64,000 nt of DNA, from NCBI RefSeq assembly GCF_013410215.1, contig NZ_JACCFQ010000001.1:2170001-2234000 (forward strand), written 5' to 3'. Of this stretch, positions 20,593-32,064 are shown one piece after another. The notes under the pieces were generated by a model. The model had not been told where the DNA came from. It made no database searches and was given only the letters and a program-made list of their open reading frames with translations. Each line of letters opens with the position of its first letter. Position 1 is the first letter of the stretch. The position numbers and the translations under genes are program-made. Source of the DNA: Nesterenkonia sandarakina. Lineage in GTDB: Bacteria; Actinomycetota; Actinomycetes; Actinomycetales; Micrococcaceae.

Positions 20593-21552
20593 TCAGGCCG
20601 CGGGCGAGGCGCCGGTGAGATCGGTGACCGGCAGCGCCCGGGTGAGCACCTCGCCGAAGACCTCATCGGAGTCCAGCCGGCGCAGCTCCTCGGCCAGGCA
20701 CACCTCCAGGGTGCGCACCGGCAGCGGCACGCCCTGGACCAGGCCGTCGGCGGAGCGCAGCTCGGCGATCTCCTCCCCGCGCGGCCGGGAGAGACTGACA
20801 TCTCCCTCGGCCCGGTGGAAGGTGACCGCGGTCAGCGTCAGTGGGAGCTCGGACTCCGCCGGTGCCACCGTGGAGACCAGGCTGACCGGGATCTGAAGCG
20901 CCTGCTGCAGCCAGGCCGCGAGCAGCGCCGCGCTGGGCAGGTCCGCGGCGGCCTCCACGGTCACCGAGGTCAGGTCCGCCGGGTCCAAGGTGTCCAAGAT
21001 GCTGGCCAGGTGGATCCGCCAATGGGTCAGCCGGGTCCAGGCCAGGTCGGTGTCACCCTCGGCGTAGTGCGCGGAGATCCGCTGCAGTGCCTGAAGCGGG
21101 CGCGGGTCCATCGCGGAATCGGTGATCCGGCGGTGCGCGATCTTCCCGATCGGGGTGCTGCTGACGTTCTCCGGCAGCTCATCGGCCCACCACGCCACGA
21201 TCGGGGCATCCGGGAGCAGCAGCGCGGAGACCATCGCTTCGTTCTGCTCGGTGAGCTCCCCGGAGGCCTCCAGCACGATCACCTCTGAGGCGCCGGCGTC
21301 CCCGCCGACCCGGATCTGGGCGTTGAGCCGGGTCTCGTCGGCGGCTCGGCCCGAGGCCAGCACGATGATCCGGCAGGGATGCTCCCGGGAGGCCCGGTTC
21401 GCCGCGGCGATCGCAGGCTCCGCGTTGTCCTTGGAGGTCAGGATGACCAGCGTCAGCACCCGGGTCAGGGCGACGACGCCGCCGTCCTCGCGCAGCTTGC
21501 GCAGCTTCTTGGAGACCTTCGAGGTGGTGGTGTTCTCGATATCGACGATCAC
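20593..21552 (-). CDS. opcA: Glucose-6-phosphate dehydrogenase assembly protein OpcA
   Basis: Actinobacterial and cyanobacterial activator of Zwf, 319 aa, thought to promote its oligomerisation and redox control. The start is GTG at 21552 with AAGGAG upstream; the longer reading frame to 21759 overlaps zwf and lacks homology. LTLVILTSKDN, VVAWW-type IVAWWADELPEN and the C-terminal SRPRGEEIAEL regions match the family. It lies 13 bp after zwf, as usual. Confidence 0.93.
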   Translation of the reverse strand: MIVDIENTTTSKVSKKLRKLREDGGVVALTRVLTLVILTSKDNAEPAIAAANRASREHPCRIIVLASGRAADETRLNAQIRVGGDAGASEVIVLEASGELTEQNEAMVSALLLPDAPIVAWWADELPENVSSTPIGKIAHRRITDSAMDPRPLQALQRISAHYAEGDTDLAWTRLTHWRIHLASILDTLDPADLTSVTVEAAADLPSAALLAAWLQQALQIPVSLVSTVAPAESELPLTLTAVTFHRAEGDVSLSRPRGEEIAELRSADGLVQGVPLPVRTLEVCLAEELRRLDSDEVFGEVLTRALPVTDLTGASPAA

Positions 21553-21565
21553 GTGAGTTCTCCTT

Positions 21566-23172
<1,607 letters not shown>

Positions 23173-23176
<4 letters not shown>

Positions 23177-24822
23177 AGGGCGTCCACGGTCTCGATGACC
23201 TGGGCCAGGCCGGCGGTGCGGTCGTTCAGGTGCACCTGCAGCACCGGCATGTCATGCCCGGCGAGCACCTGGGCGTCGCCCTCGGCCTGCGCGGCGATCA
23301 GCTTGGCCAGCGTGAAGGGCCGGTCCGGGACCTGCACATCGGTGCTGGAGCTGGCGGTGAGCTGCAGGAAGGCGCCCACGTGCGGGCCGCCCTTGTGGAA
23401 CTGTCCGGTGGAGTGTAGGAAGCGCGGGCCCCAGCCGAAAGTCACCGGGCGTCCGGCCAGCGAGGAGAGCTGGGCGCGGATCGCTTCCAGCTGGGTCTCG
23501 GTGGTGCGGTCCAGGTAGGCGGTGACCGCGAGGTAGCCGTCCTCCGGCACGGACTTCACCAGCGCCTGCAGCGCCTGGCTCAGATCGGTCGGGTTCGCCT
23601 CGGTCAGTGCTCCGCCGCCGAGGGTGCGGATGGAGAGCGCGCCGTCGGTCACCGCGTCACCGGCCTCCGGGGCGGGCGCGTCGAGCAGGCCGCGGGCGGC
23701 GGTCTTGGCGGACTCCACATCGGGCTGGTCGAAGGGGTTGATGCCCAGCAGCGCCCCCGCGACCACGGTGGCGACCTCCCAGAGGATGAACTGCGCGCCC
23801 AGGCTTCCGCCGGTGCGCACCCCGTGCGAGCTGACCACCAGGTCGGCGTCGTCGTTGTCCACCGAGGCGCCGTCTTCGACCTCGACGTCGATGATCTGGG
23901 TGATCAGCACGTCGTCGTCATCGCGGTGCAGCTCCGGCTCGCCGTCGGCGACGATCACCGGCAGCAGGCCGGTGCCGTTCTTGCCGGTGGACTCCGCGAT
24001 CAGCTGCTCGATCCAGGCACCTAGGCCGATCAGCGGGGAGCCCACGTCCACGAGCACCAGCTTATTGCGCAGCGGCGCGGTGCCGCCGATGGCCGCACCC
24101 AGGCGCAGACCGGGGTTGTCGGCGTCGTCCTCGGCGAGGATGGTGAGCGTCTCCTCGGCGTCGTCAAGCAGGGACTCCAGGTCGGCCCCGGCCAGACCGG
24201 AGGGGACCAGGCCGAAGGCGGTGAGCGCGGAGTAGCGCCCGCCCACCGTGGGGTCGGCTTCGAAGATCGCGCGGACCCCGGCCTCGGCGGAGGACTCGGC
24301 CAGCGGGGAGCCCGGGTCGGTGACGATCACGGTGCGGCTCAGCGCGTCGACCCCGGCCTCGGTCATCGCCTGCTGCACGATCCGGCGCTGCGAGTCGGTC
24401 TCCACGGTGGAGCCGGACTTCGAGGAGACCACGAGCACGGTCTTCTCGATGTCAGCGCCGACGACGGCGGCCACATGCTGCGGGTCGGTGGAGTCCAGCA
24501 CGGTGAGCTCCACCCCGGCGGTGGCGCAGATGACCTCTGGGGCCAGGGAGGACCCGCCCATCCCGGTGAGCACCACCCGGGTGACGCCCTCGGCGGCGAG
24601 CTCCTCGCGCAGCGCGGCGATCTTCGGCAGCAGCGCGCGGGAGTCCTCGACGAGCGCCACCCAGCCCAGCCGCTTGCTGGCCTCCTCCTCGGCGTCCACG
24701 CCCCAGAGGGTGTGGTCCTTCGCGGCCAGTCGGGAGGCGAATTCGTGGTCCAGCAGACCGGGAACCTGGTGTTCGGCGGCCTGACGGGCCGCTCCGGACA
24801 GTGTCAGGGAGAGTGAGCTCAT
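23173..24822 (-). CDS. pgi: Glucose-6-phosphate isomerase (actinobacterial/cyanobacterial long type)
   Basis: Interconverts glucose-6-phosphate and fructose-6-phosphate; 549 aa. GMGGSSLAPEV (about 124-134) and SKSGSTVET (about 175) are SIS-domain sugar-phosphate motifs. It resembles the isomerase part of tal-pgi fusions more than E. coli Pgi. It sits inside the pentose phosphate cluster between tal and zwf and is coupled to zwf. The start is ATG with AGGAAG upstream. Confidence 0.92.
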
Positions 24823-25001
24823 GACGTGCTTCCTTTCTCAGCCGAACGCCTCGGTTCAGCCTGGCCAGCATCTGCGCTTATAGGGGGCCGGTGGGATTCA
24901 CACGGCTGTTGACCCTGATCGGCGCCCGATCCAGCCGCCTGCGCTCGACTTGCGGCGAGCGGAGGCGTCCCGGGCCGGGCACCGTACGGGGTGAACAGTC
25001 G

Positions 25002-25032
25002 GCCGGTCCGCTCAGATCGCGAGCGGACCGGC
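25002..25032 (-). terminator. Intrinsic terminator after tal
   Basis: GCCGGTCCGCTC and GAGCGGACCGGC form a perfect 12-bp stem with a 7-nt loop. It lies 9 nt beyond the tal stop on the minus strand. The 219-bp tal-pgi spacer otherwise shows no gene and may hold a pgi promoter. Confidence 0.85.
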
Positions 25033-25041
25033 GTGCACGGT

Positions 25042-26163
25042 TCAGCTGTTGCGCTTGAGCCCATCGTCGATGGTGCCCAGCAGGCCCTTCCAGGAGACCT
25101 CGAACTTCTCCAGACCTTCGGTCTCCAGGGTGTCGACGACGTCGCGGTAGCTGATCCCGGCGGCGGAGATGCCGTCGAGGACCTTATTGGCCTCCACGTA
25201 GGTCTCGCTGAGCGTGTCCTTCTCCACCACGCCGTGATCGGCCAGGGCCAGCAGAGTCTTCTCCGGCATGGTGTTGACCACGTCGGTGCCGGCCAGCTCG
25301 GTCACGTACAGGGTGTCCGAGAGGTTCGGGTCCTTGGTGCCCGTGGAGGCCAGCAGCAGGCGCTGCGGGCGTCCGCCGCGCTCGGCGAGCAGCTGCCAGC
25401 GCTCGGAGGAGAAGGTCTCCACCGCGATCTGGTGCGCGAGCCGGGCGTTGGCCACGGCGGCCTGGGACTTCAGCTTCTCGGTGCCGGGCTTGCCCTCTTC
25501 GGCGGCGAGCTCCAGGCGCTTGTCGATCTCGGCGTCCACGCGGGAGACGAAGAAGGAGGCCACGGAGTGGATCTTGGAGATGTCGATCCCGTCCGAGTGG
25601 GCCTTCTCCAGGCCGAGCATGAACGCGTTGATCACCGCGCGGTAGCGCTCCAGGGAGAACACCAGGGTCACGTTGACGCTGATGCCCTCGGCGGTGACGG
25701 CGGCGATCGCCTCGATGCCCTCCACGGTGGCGGGGATCTTGATCAGCACGTTCTCCCGGTCCACCGCCTTGTAGAGCTCGCGGGCCTGGGCGATGGTGCC
25801 GGCGGCGTCGCGGGCCAGGCGGGGATCCACCTCGATGGAGACCCGGCCGTCGACCCCGTCGGTGGCCGCGTAGACCCCGGCGAACACGTCGCAGGCCTCG
25901 CGCACATCGGCGGTGGTGATGTCGAAGACGGCCCGCTCGGCGTCGGCTCCGGCGGCGGCCAGCTCGGTCAGCTGCGCCTCATAGGCCTCGCCGTCCTTCA
26001 GAGCGGACTCGAAGATGGTCGGGTTGGTGGTGACGCCGACGACGTTGTGCGTCTCGATCAGCTTCGCCAGCGAGCCCGAGTTCAGCCGTTCCCGGGAGAG
26101 GTCATCGAGCCAGATCGAGACCCCGAGGTCCGAGAGGGCCTGGGTGTTCTTGTTTGCAGTCAT
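25042..26163 (-). CDS. tal: Transaldolase
   Basis: Non-oxidative pentose phosphate enzyme that moves a dihydroxyacetone unit; 373 aa, as in other actinobacteria. SIWLDDLSR and GVTTNPTIF open the barrel. The Schiff-base Lys is in VLIKIPAT (about 139-146), and SVNVTLVFS follows. The ORF extends to 26472, but the ATG at 26163 has CAGGAG upstream and begins the homologous region. It is downstream of tkt. Confidence 0.96.
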   Translation of the reverse strand: MTANKNTQALSDLGVSIWLDDLSRERLNSGSLAKLIETHNVVGVTTNPTIFESALKDGEAYEAQLTELAAAGADAERAVFDITTADVREACDVFAGVYAATDGVDGRVSIEVDPRLARDAAGTIAQARELYKAVDRENVLIKIPATVEGIEAIAAVTAEGISVNVTLVFSLERYRAVINAFMLGLEKAHSDGIDISKIHSVASFFVSRVDAEIDKRLELAAEEGKPGTEKLKSQAAVANARLAHQIAVETFSSERWQLLAERGGRPQRLLLASTGTKDPNLSDTLYVTELAGTDVVNTMPEKTLLALADHGVVEKDTLSETYVEANKVLDGISAAGISYRDVVDTLETEGLEKFEVSWKGLLGTIDDGLKRNS

Positions 26164-26298
26164 GGTGTTCTCCTGATGCCAGGTGATGGATGAGTCTGAT
26201 GCGCCGGACCCCCGGAGGCCCTGCCCCGTGAAGGGCCTGCCCTGTGCAGGGCCGGTCGGAGGCAGAGCCTCCGGGTGGTCTCGGTCAGCGAGGGTGCT

Positions 26299-26330
26299 CC
26301 TCGGGGCGCCCGGTGGAGGGTGCGCCGAGG
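26299..26330 (-). terminator. Possible terminator after tkt
   Basis: CCTCGG-G-GCGC pairs with GCGCCGAGG with one bulged G and a 12-nt loop, 8 nt past the tkt stop on the minus strand. The rest of the 175-bp tkt-tal spacer holds two more small perfect hairpins: CGGAGGC/GCCTCCG at 26257-26273 and GCCCTG/CAGGGC at 26239-26252. Confidence 0.5.
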
Positions 26331-26338
26331 GGCCGCCC

Positions 26339-28450
26339 TCAGGAGGCGGCGGCGATGGATTCCTGGGCGGCCTCGGTGACAGCGGCGGCGGTGATGCCGA
26401 ACTGCTCGTAGAGCACCTTGTAGTCCGCAGAGGCCCCGAAGTGATCCAGCCCGATGATCCGGCCGGCGTCACCGACGATGTCCCGCCAGCCCATGGAGGA
26501 CGCGGCCTCCACGGAGACGCGCGCCTTCACGGCGGCCGGGATGACCGACTCGCGGTAGGCGGCGTCCTGCTCGAAGAACCACTCGCGGCAGGTCATGGAC
26601 ACCACGCGGGCGGCGACGCCCTGAGCGGTGAGCGCCTCGCGGGCTTCCACGGCGAGCTGGACCTCGGAGCCGGTGCCGATCAGCACGACGTCGGGGGTCA
26701 CCACGGCTCCGTCCTTGACCGCCTCGGCCAGCACGTAGGCGCCCTTGGCGGCGCCCTCCACCGAGCCGAACTCGGTGGCGGTGGCGGCACCGGTGCCGCG
26801 GGCGTAGGTCGGGATGTTCTGTCGGGTCAGCGCCAGACCGGCGGGGCGATCATTGCGGCGCAGCACCTCGCGCCAGGCGATGGCCACCTCATTGGCATCC
26901 CCGGGGCGGATCACGTCCAGGTTGGGGATGGCGCGCAGGCTGGCGAGCTGCTCCACCGGCTGGTGGGTGGGTCCGTCCTCGCCCAGACCGATGGAGTCGT
27001 GGGTCCACACGAAGATCGATCCGGTGCCCATCAGCGCGGCCAGCCGGATGGCGGGGCGCTGATAGTCCGAGAAGATCAGGAAGGTGCCGTTATAGGTGCG
27101 CAGCGGGGTGGAGAGCGAGATGCCGTTGGTGATCGAGGCCGCGGCGTGCTCCCGGATGCCGAAGTGCAGGTTGCGCCCATAGCGGTTGCCGGAGAACTTC
27201 TCGGTGGAGTGGGACTCCGGGATGAAGGAGTCGTAGCCGGAGAGCAGCGTGTTGTTCGACCCCGCGAGGTCTGCGGAGCCGCCCCAGAGCTCGGGGAGCA
27301 CCTCGGCGATGCCGTTGAGCACCTTGCCGGAGGCGGAGCGGGTGGCGACCTCTTCACCGGAGGGGAACTCGGGGAGATTCGACTCCCATCCCTCGGGCAG
27401 CTCGCCGGCGGTCAGCCGGTCCAGCAGCGTGGCCTGCTCCGGGTTGGCCTCGCGCCAGGAGGCGAACTTGCCGTCCCATTCCTTCCGGGTCTCCACGCTG
27501 CGCTCGAGGATCTTGCGGGCGTGGGTGAGGACCTCGTCCTCCACCGCGAAGTGCGCCTCGGTGTCGAAGCCGAGCAGCTCCTTGAGCGCGACCAGCTCGT
27601 CGTTGCCCAGCTTCGAGCCGTGGATCCCGCCGGTGTTCTGCTTCTTGGGCGAGGGGTAGCCGATCACGGTGCGCAGCGCGATCAGGGAGGGCTTGGAGGT
27701 CTCGGCCTTGGCCGCCTCCAGCGCGCGGTGCAGCTCCTCGATGTCCTCGTCGTAGTCACCGGACTTCTTCCAGTCCACGCGCTGCACGTGCCAGCCGTAG
27801 GCCTCATAGCGTGCGGAGACGTCCTCGGTGAAGGCGATGTCGGTGTCATCTTCGATGGAGATCTTGTTGTCGTCCCAGATCACCACGAGGTTGCCCAGCT
27901 CCTGGTGGCCTGCCAGCGAGGAAGCCTCGGAGGTCACGCCCTCCTGGAGGTCGCCGTCGGAGGCGATCACCCAGATGGTGTGGTCGAAGGGGGACTCCCC
28001 GGCGGGCGCCTCGGGGTCCATCAGGCCGCGCATCCGGCGCTGCCCGTAGGCGAAGCCGACCGAGGAGGCCAGACCCTGTCCCAGCGGGCCGGTGGTCATC
28101 TCCACTCCGGGGGTGTGTCCGTACTCGGGGTGGCCCGGAGTCAGCGAATCCCAGGTGCGCAGCGCGGCCAGGTCCTCGACCTCGAGGCCGTAGCCGGAGA
28201 AGTAGAGCTGGAGGTAGAGCGTGAGCGAGGTGTGACCGGGGGAGAGGATGAAGCGGTCGCGGCCGATCCACTGCGGATCAGTGGGATCATGCTTCATCAT
28301 CTTCTGGAAGATCAGGTAGGCGGCTGGAGCCAGCGACATCGCGGTGCCGGGGTGGCCGGAGCCGACCTTCTCCACGGAGTCGGCTGCAAGTACGCGCAGC
28401 GTATCGACTGCCCGCTTATCCAGATCGGTGAATACGGCATTTTCGGTCAC
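26339..28450 (-). CDS. tkt: Transketolase
   Basis: Thiamine-diphosphate enzyme of the non-oxidative pentose phosphate pathway, 703 aa. [14 protein letters not shown] (about 28-41), the ThDP-binding GDGDLQEG (about 157), the [11 protein letters not shown] block and RPGDANEV are in the expected order. The start is GTG at 28450 with GGAGGAAAC upstream; the longer frame to 28486 would discard this ribosome site. It is the first gene of tkt-tal-pgi-zwf-opcA-pgl. Confidence 0.97.
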   Translation of the reverse strand: MTENAVFTDLDKRAVDTLRVLAADSVEKVGSGHPGTAMSLAPAAYLIFQKMMKHDPTDPQWIGRDRFILSPGHTSLTLYLQLYFSGYGLEVEDLAALRTWDSLTPGHPEYGHTPGVEMTTGPLGQGLASSVGFAYGQRRMRGLMDPEAPAGESPFDHTIWVIASDGDLQEGVTSEASSLAGHQELGNLVVIWDDNKISIEDDTDIAFTEDVSARYEAYGWHVQRVDWKKSGDYDEDIEELHRALEAAKAETSKPSLIALRTVIGYPSPKKQNTGGIHGSKLGNDELVALKELLGFDTEAHFAVEDEVLTHARKILERSVETRKEWDGKFASWREANPEQATLLDRLTAGELPEGWESNLPEFPSGEEVATRSASGKVLNGIAEVLPELWGGSADLAGSNNTLLSGYDSFIPESHSTEKFSGNRYGRNLHFGIREHAAASITNGISLSTPLRTYNGTFLIFSDYQRPAIRLAALMGTGSIFVWTHDSIGLGEDGPTHQPVEQLASLRAIPNLDVIRPGDANEVAIAWREVLRRNDRPAGLALTRQNIPTYARGTGAATATEFGSVEGAAKGAYVLAEAVKDGAVVTPDVVLIGTGSEVQLAVEAREALTAQGVAARVVSMTCREWFFEQDAAYRESVIPAAVKARVSVEAASSMGWRDIVGDAGRIIGLDHFGASADYKVLYEQFGITAAAVTEAAQESIAAAS

Positions 28451-28552
28451 TAGGTTTCCTCCAAATGGTGAGGGACGTGTGGACAACGAGGGCCGCGCAC
28501 ATCGTTGTGCCGCGCAGGATCAACCCTACCGGGATAGAGGCTATTCCTGGCG

Positions 28553-28591
28553 GATCATCAGAGCATTGCTGGATGCTCACGGGTGATGATC
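28553..28591. promoter_or_regulatory. Nested inverted repeat in the tkt-serB spacer
   Basis: GATCATCA pairs with TGATGATC, and inside these AGCAT pairs with ATGCT. It lies about 100 bp upstream of the tkt start and about 100 bp beyond the serB stop. It could be a serB 3' hairpin or an operator for tkt. The other ~200 bp of this spacer show no gene. Confidence 0.4.
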
Positions 28592-28687
28592 GCGAGTATG
28601 AGTTCTCTGGCTGCGGCGTCTTCGCCGCGGCTGTGTGTTCTCTCCTGCGACGGTGCAGGGGTGTTTCACTCCGTCGAACCGGTCGGC

Positions 28688-29665
28688 TCAGCTCATCCCC
28701 AGGGCCAGCGAGATGAGCTTGAAGGAGCGGTGGTCGATCACGAGGTCCGCCTGCTCGCGCAGGGCGGGCTTGGCGCAGAAGGCGATGCCCACTCCGGCGG
28801 CGGTGATCATGTCCAGGTCATTGGCGCCATCGCCGACCGCGACGACGTTGTGCGGGAGCAGTCCCTGTGACGCCGACCACTGTTCAAGATACTCCTTCTT
28901 TGCCGCGCGGTCGACGACGGCGCCCCGCACGGTCCCTTCCAGGGTCCCCTGCGGCGAGATGGCCAGGTCATTGGCGTGGTGGCCGGTGAGCCCCAGATCC
29001 TCCGCCAGCGGTGCGAGCACCTGAAGGAATCCGCCGGAGACGGCGTAGCTGGGCCAGCCGCGCCGGCGCATCTCCTGCAGCAGCTCCCGGGCGCCCTGGG
29101 TGGGGGTGACCGCGGCGAGGGTCGAGTCGATCACGCTCTGCGGCAGCCCGGTGAGCGCGGAGACCCGCTGGTGCAGGGAGGCGGCGAAGTCGATCTCCCC
29201 GCGCATGGCACGCTCGGTGACCTCGGCGACCTCGGCCTCCCGTCCGGCGTCGCGGGCCAGCAGCTCGATCACCTCCTGGTCGATCAGCGTGGAGTCCACG
29301 TCCATCAGCAGCATCAGCCGGCCGTCCTGCGCGTGCAGCCGGGCGCGGTGCGGGGCCGGCAGCACCGTCTGGGTGACCGTGCCGCTGAGCTGATGCGCGG
29401 CGTCTTCGAGCAGCGAGACCGCCAGCTGGGAGCCGAAGGAGTCGTCGGAGTCATCCAGCGTCACGGACCAGCGCACCGCGGAGACCTCGGTGGCATCGGC
29501 CAGAGGGACCTGGCGCAGCTCCACACTGTGGACCACGCCGCGTCGAGAGAACTCGTGGGTCAGCGAGCGGATCAGTGGTCCGTCGAGCTCGGCGGCGGCC
29601 AACATGGCCACCGTGCCGGGTGGGAGATCGGGGCCGGGGAGATCAGGATCAGGGTGCGCAGTCAT
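28688..29665 (-). CDS. serB: Phosphoserine phosphatase SerB
   Basis: Last step of serine synthesis; HAD phosphatase of 325 aa. The motif I nucleophile is in MDVDSTLIDQEVIELLA (about 132-148), GGFLQVL with the preceding YAVSGG is motif II, and VGDGANDLDM is motif IV. The N-terminal ~110 residues resemble the ACT-like regulatory half of long SerB proteins. The start is ATG; TAGGCT lies 9 nt upstream, so the mRNA leader would be very short. It is divergent from the ABC ATPase gene, 48 bp apart. Confidence 0.93.
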   Translation of the reverse strand: MTAHPDPDLPGPDLPPGTVAMLAAAELDGPLIRSLTHEFSRRGVVHSVELRQVPLADATEVSAVRWSVTLDDSDDSFGSQLAVSLLEDAAHQLSGTVTQTVLPAPHRARLHAQDGRLMLLMDVDSTLIDQEVIELLARDAGREAEVAEVTERAMRGEIDFAASLHQRVSALTGLPQSVIDSTLAAVTPTQGARELLQEMRRRGWPSYAVSGGFLQVLAPLAEDLGLTGHHANDLAISPQGTLEGTVRGAVVDRAAKKEYLEQWSASQGLLPHNVVAVGDGANDLDMITAAGVGIAFCAKPALREQADLVIDHRSFKLISLALGMS

Positions 29666-29713
29666 AGCGTGTTCAGCCTATAGCGCCTGATCGGGTTCGA
29701 TAGTGTTGGGGCC

Positions 29714-30538
29714 ATGAGTCCTGTCCTCGATATCCAGAATGTCAGCGTGCGCCGAGGGCGCAAGAGCCTGTTGAACGACGTCTCCTGGACGGTGAACGAG
29801 GACGAGCGCTGGGTGATCCTGGGGCCGAACGGGGCCGGCAAGACCACCCTGCTCCAGATCGCCGCGGCACGGTTGTTCCCGACCACCGGCACGGCGCGGA
29901 TCCTCGATGAGCAGCTCGGCGCCGTCGACGTCTTCGAGCTGCGCCCGCTGATCGGATTCAGCTCCAACTCGCTGACCACCACGGTCCCGATGCAGGAGAC
30001 CGCGCTGAACGTCGTGGTCACCGCCGCCTACGGGGTCACCGGACGTTGGCGCGAGGAGTATGAGCAGCTCGATGAGCGCCGGGCGTTCGCGCTGCTCAAC
30101 GAGTGGGGCGTGGGCACGGTCTTCGACCGACCCTTCGGGACGCTCTCCGAGGGGGAGCGCAAGCGGGTGCAGATCGCCAGGGCGCTGATGACCGATCCGG
30201 AGCTGCTGCTCCTGGACGAGCCCGGCGCCGGACTGGACCTGGGTGGACGTGAGGCGCTCGTGGAGCGCACCAGCGAGCTGGTCAGCAGCGAGGAGTCCCC
30301 GACGACGGTGCTGGTCACCCACCATCTGGAGGAGATCCCGCCCGGATTCACCCACGTGCTGCTGCTGCGTGACGGCAAGACCGTCGCCGCAGGCCCGATC
30401 GAGGAGACCATGACCTCGGAGAACCTCTCGAAGACCTTCGACACCGAGCTGGACCTGATCCACCGCGACGGACGTTTCTCCGCGTTCAAGAAGCCGACCG
30501 GGGCTGCCGCCGCGGCGTCGTCGCAGGCTCGTGGCTGA
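29714..30538 (+). CDS. ABC transporter ATP-binding protein (no cognate ABC permease nearby)
   Basis: ATPase of 274 aa with Walker A LGPNGAGKTT (about 37-46), the variant signature LSEGERKRVQIARAL, Walker B LLLLDEPGAGLDL and a downstream switch His in VTHHLEEI. The LSEGE signature and EEIPPGFTH tail resemble YlmA/ModF-like orphan ATPases. No ABC-type membrane partner is adjacent. Its stop overlaps the start of a TSUP permease (TGATGG), so the two are translationally coupled. It may energise that permease or serve an unrelated role. The Ala/Ser-rich C-terminus is variable. Confidence 0.88.
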   Translation: MSPVLDIQNVSVRRGRKSLLNDVSWTVNEDERWVILGPNGAGKTTLLQIAAARLFPTTGTARILDEQLGAVDVFELRPLIGFSSNSLTTTVPMQETALNVVVTAAYGVTGRWREEYEQLDERRAFALLNEWGVGTVFDRPFGTLSEGERKRVQIARALMTDPELLLLDEPGAGLDLGGREALVERTSELVSSEESPTTVLVTHHLEEIPPGFTHVLLLRDGKTVAAGPIEETMTSENLSKTFDTELDLIHRDGRFSAFKKPTGAAAAASSQARG

Positions 30539-31482
30539 TGGAGGCGCTCGCTGACTTTGAACTGCACGGCCTCGGGATCGAATTCCTGCTGCTCATCCTG
30601 GTGGCAGGCGTCTGGGCCGGTGCGATCAACACCGTGGTGGGCTCCGGGACCCTGGTGACCTTCCCGGTGCTGGTCGCGATGGGAATCCCGCCGGTCTCCG
30701 CCACGGTCTCCAACGCGATGGGCCTCATCGCCGGGAACTTCACCGGAGCCTGGGGGTATCGGCGCGAGATCCGGCAGGTGAAGTCGGTGCTGATCAAGCT
30801 GGTGCCGACCTCGGTGCTGGGCGGCGTCATCGGCGCGGTGCTGCTGATCACCCTGCCCGAGGAGGTCTTCGGCCGCGTCGCCCCGATCCTGATCGTGGTC
30901 TCGCTCGCCTTCGTGATCGCCCAGCCCCGGCTCTCCGCCTGGGTCCGGGCGCGCGCTGCAGCCCGGGAAGAGGAGAAGCGGCCTGACCAGCCCGGCGCGG
31001 AGCCGGCTGCGGCCGACGCTGATGCTGGCGCGGATGGCGGCGCCGACGAGGCTGCCGCGGCGAAGCCCGCCAAGCCCTCGATGCCCACGGTCAGCCTGGT
31101 GCTGATGCTCCTGGTCTTCGCCGCCGGCATCTACGGCGGCTATTTCGTGGCCGCTCAGGGGATCCTGCTCATGGGCATCCTCGGCATCTTCCTGATGGCC
31201 AACATCCAGCAGGCCAACGGGGTGAAGAACCTGCTGGTCGCCGTCGTGAACCTCACCGCCGCGATCAGCTACCTGGTGGTCGACTACCTGATCCGGGAAC
31301 CCGACGAACGGGTGATCCTCTGGGGCGTGGTGGGCATCATCGCCGTGGGCTCCACGCTGGGCGGACTCATCGGAGCCTGGGTGGGTCGCCGGCTCTCACC
31401 GCTGGTGCTGCGCCTGGTCATCGTGACCCTGGGCCTGGTGGCGCTGTTCGTGATGCTGCGCAACCTCTTCCTGGGTGGTTGA
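30538..31482 (+). CDS. TSUP family permease (sulfite exporter TauE/SafE-like)
   Basis: Membrane protein of 314 aa with two repeats of hydrophobic helices typical of TSUP: GAINTVVGSGTLVTFPVL (about 24-41) in the first half and GIYGGYFVAAQGILLMG in the second. Relatives export sulfite, sulfoacetate or related organosulfur anions; the substrate here is unknown. A hydrophilic Glu/Ala/Asp-rich insert (about 140-180) separates the halves, probably cytoplasmic. The last three residues and the stop come from palindromic repeat copy 2, which starts at 31470. Coupled to the upstream ATPase. Confidence 0.88.
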   Translation: MEALADFELHGLGIEFLLLILVAGVWAGAINTVVGSGTLVTFPVLVAMGIPPVSATVSNAMGLIAGNFTGAWGYRREIRQVKSVLIKLVPTSVLGGVIGAVLLITLPEEVFGRVAPILIVVSLAFVIAQPRLSAWVRARAAAREEEKRPDQPGAEPAAADADAGADGGADEAAAAKPAKPSMPTVSLVLMLLVFAAGIYGGYFVAAQGILLMGILGIFLMANIQQANGVKNLLVAVVNLTAAISYLVVDYLIREPDERVILWGVVGIIAVGSTLGGLIGAWVGRRLSPLVLRLVIVTLGLVALFVMLRNLFLGG

Positions 31483-31527
31483 GTTTTCCGGCTACTTCGT
31501 AACCGCCGGAAAACTCAACCACCCAGG
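31470..31527. repeat. 58-bp palindromic element, family 2, copy 2
   Basis: A perfect 23-bp stem runs from CCTGGGTGG...TTTTCCGGC to its exact complement ending CCACCCAGG, with the 12-nt loop TACTTCGTAACC. The loop is the reverse complement of copy 1's loop while the flanking GGGGGAGG stays on the same side. It overlaps the TSUP stop codon (31480-31482) and should form a strong 3' hairpin. See copy 1 at 19606-19663. Confidence 0.92.
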
Positions 31528-31565
31528 CGGGGGAGGGGTGCCCGGCGGGTGTGGGGTCGATTTGA

Positions 31566-31571
31566 TATAGT
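31566..31571 (+). promoter_or_regulatory. -10 box of the rpmE2 promoter
   Basis: TATAGT is the closest match to the -10 consensus in the 123 bp between repeat copy 2 and rpmE2, 79 nt before the start codon. No clear -35 and no Zur-type palindrome were found. Confidence 0.45.
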
Positions 31572-31650
31572 GCTGTGTTGGTCCAAACTCGGCCCACCCT
31601 CAGTTCCACGCTTCTGGCAAAATCCAGCGGCAGATGAAAAGGACACATTC

Positions 31651-31908
31651 ATGAAGTCTGATATCCACCCCAAGTACGAGCCGGTCATCTTCAACGATCT
31701 GGCCTCCGGTGAGAAGATCCTCACCCGCTCCACCACTTCCTCGAAGAAGACCATGGAGTGGGAAGACGGCAACACCTACCCGGTCATCGACGTCGAGATC
31801 TCCGCAGCCTCGCACCCGTTCTACACGGGCAAGCAGCGCATCATGGACTCCGAGGGTCGCGTCGAGCGCTTCAACGCACGCTTCAAGGGCTTCGGCGGCA
31901 AGAAGTAA
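31651..31908 (+). CDS. rpmE2: 50S ribosomal protein L31 type B (zinc-independent)
   Basis: Ribosomal protein of 85 aa starting [16 protein letters not shown] and carrying the [19 protein letters not shown] core typical of type B L31. It contains no cysteine, so the zinc ribbon of type A is absent. Type B copies commonly replace the zinc-binding form under zinc limitation, but no Zur box is visible here. The ATG has AAAAGGA upstream. A perfect terminator follows. Confidence 0.96.
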   Translation: MKSDIHPKYEPVIFNDLASGEKILTRSTTSSKKTMEWEDGNTYPVIDVEISAASHPFYTGKQRIMDSEGRVERFNARFKGFGGKK

Positions 31909-31937
31909 GCACACCGCTTCTCGCTCCAAGCAGCCTC

Positions 31938-31972
31938 GGAAGGGCCGCAGTCACTTCGACTGCGGCCCTTCC
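31938..31972 (+). terminator. Intrinsic terminator after rpmE2
   Basis: GGAAGGGCCGCAGTC and GACTGCGGCCCTTCC form a perfect 15-bp stem with a 5-nt loop, 29 nt past the rpmE2 stop. Confidence 0.9.
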
Positions 31973-32026
31973 GCTGTCTCCGGGGTCTTGTCCGGCCGAC
32001 GACGCCGACCAGCATCCGCGCTGAGT

Positions 32027-32062
32027 ATGTTGACTAACAACATGCATCGATTGATAATCGAT
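32027..32062 (+). promoter_or_regulatory. Leaderless promoter with two palindromes before the DUF2975/HTH module
   Basis: The -35 is TTGACT (32030-32035) and the -10 is GATAAT (32053-32058), 17 nt apart. The ATG of the next gene is only 6 nt after the -10. Palindrome 1, ATGTTGACTAACAACAT (32027-32043), covers the -35. Palindrome 2, ATCGATTGATAATCGAT (32046-32062), covers the -10. Either is a good candidate operator for the module's own HTH protein. Confidence 0.75.
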
Positions 32063-32064
32063 AT

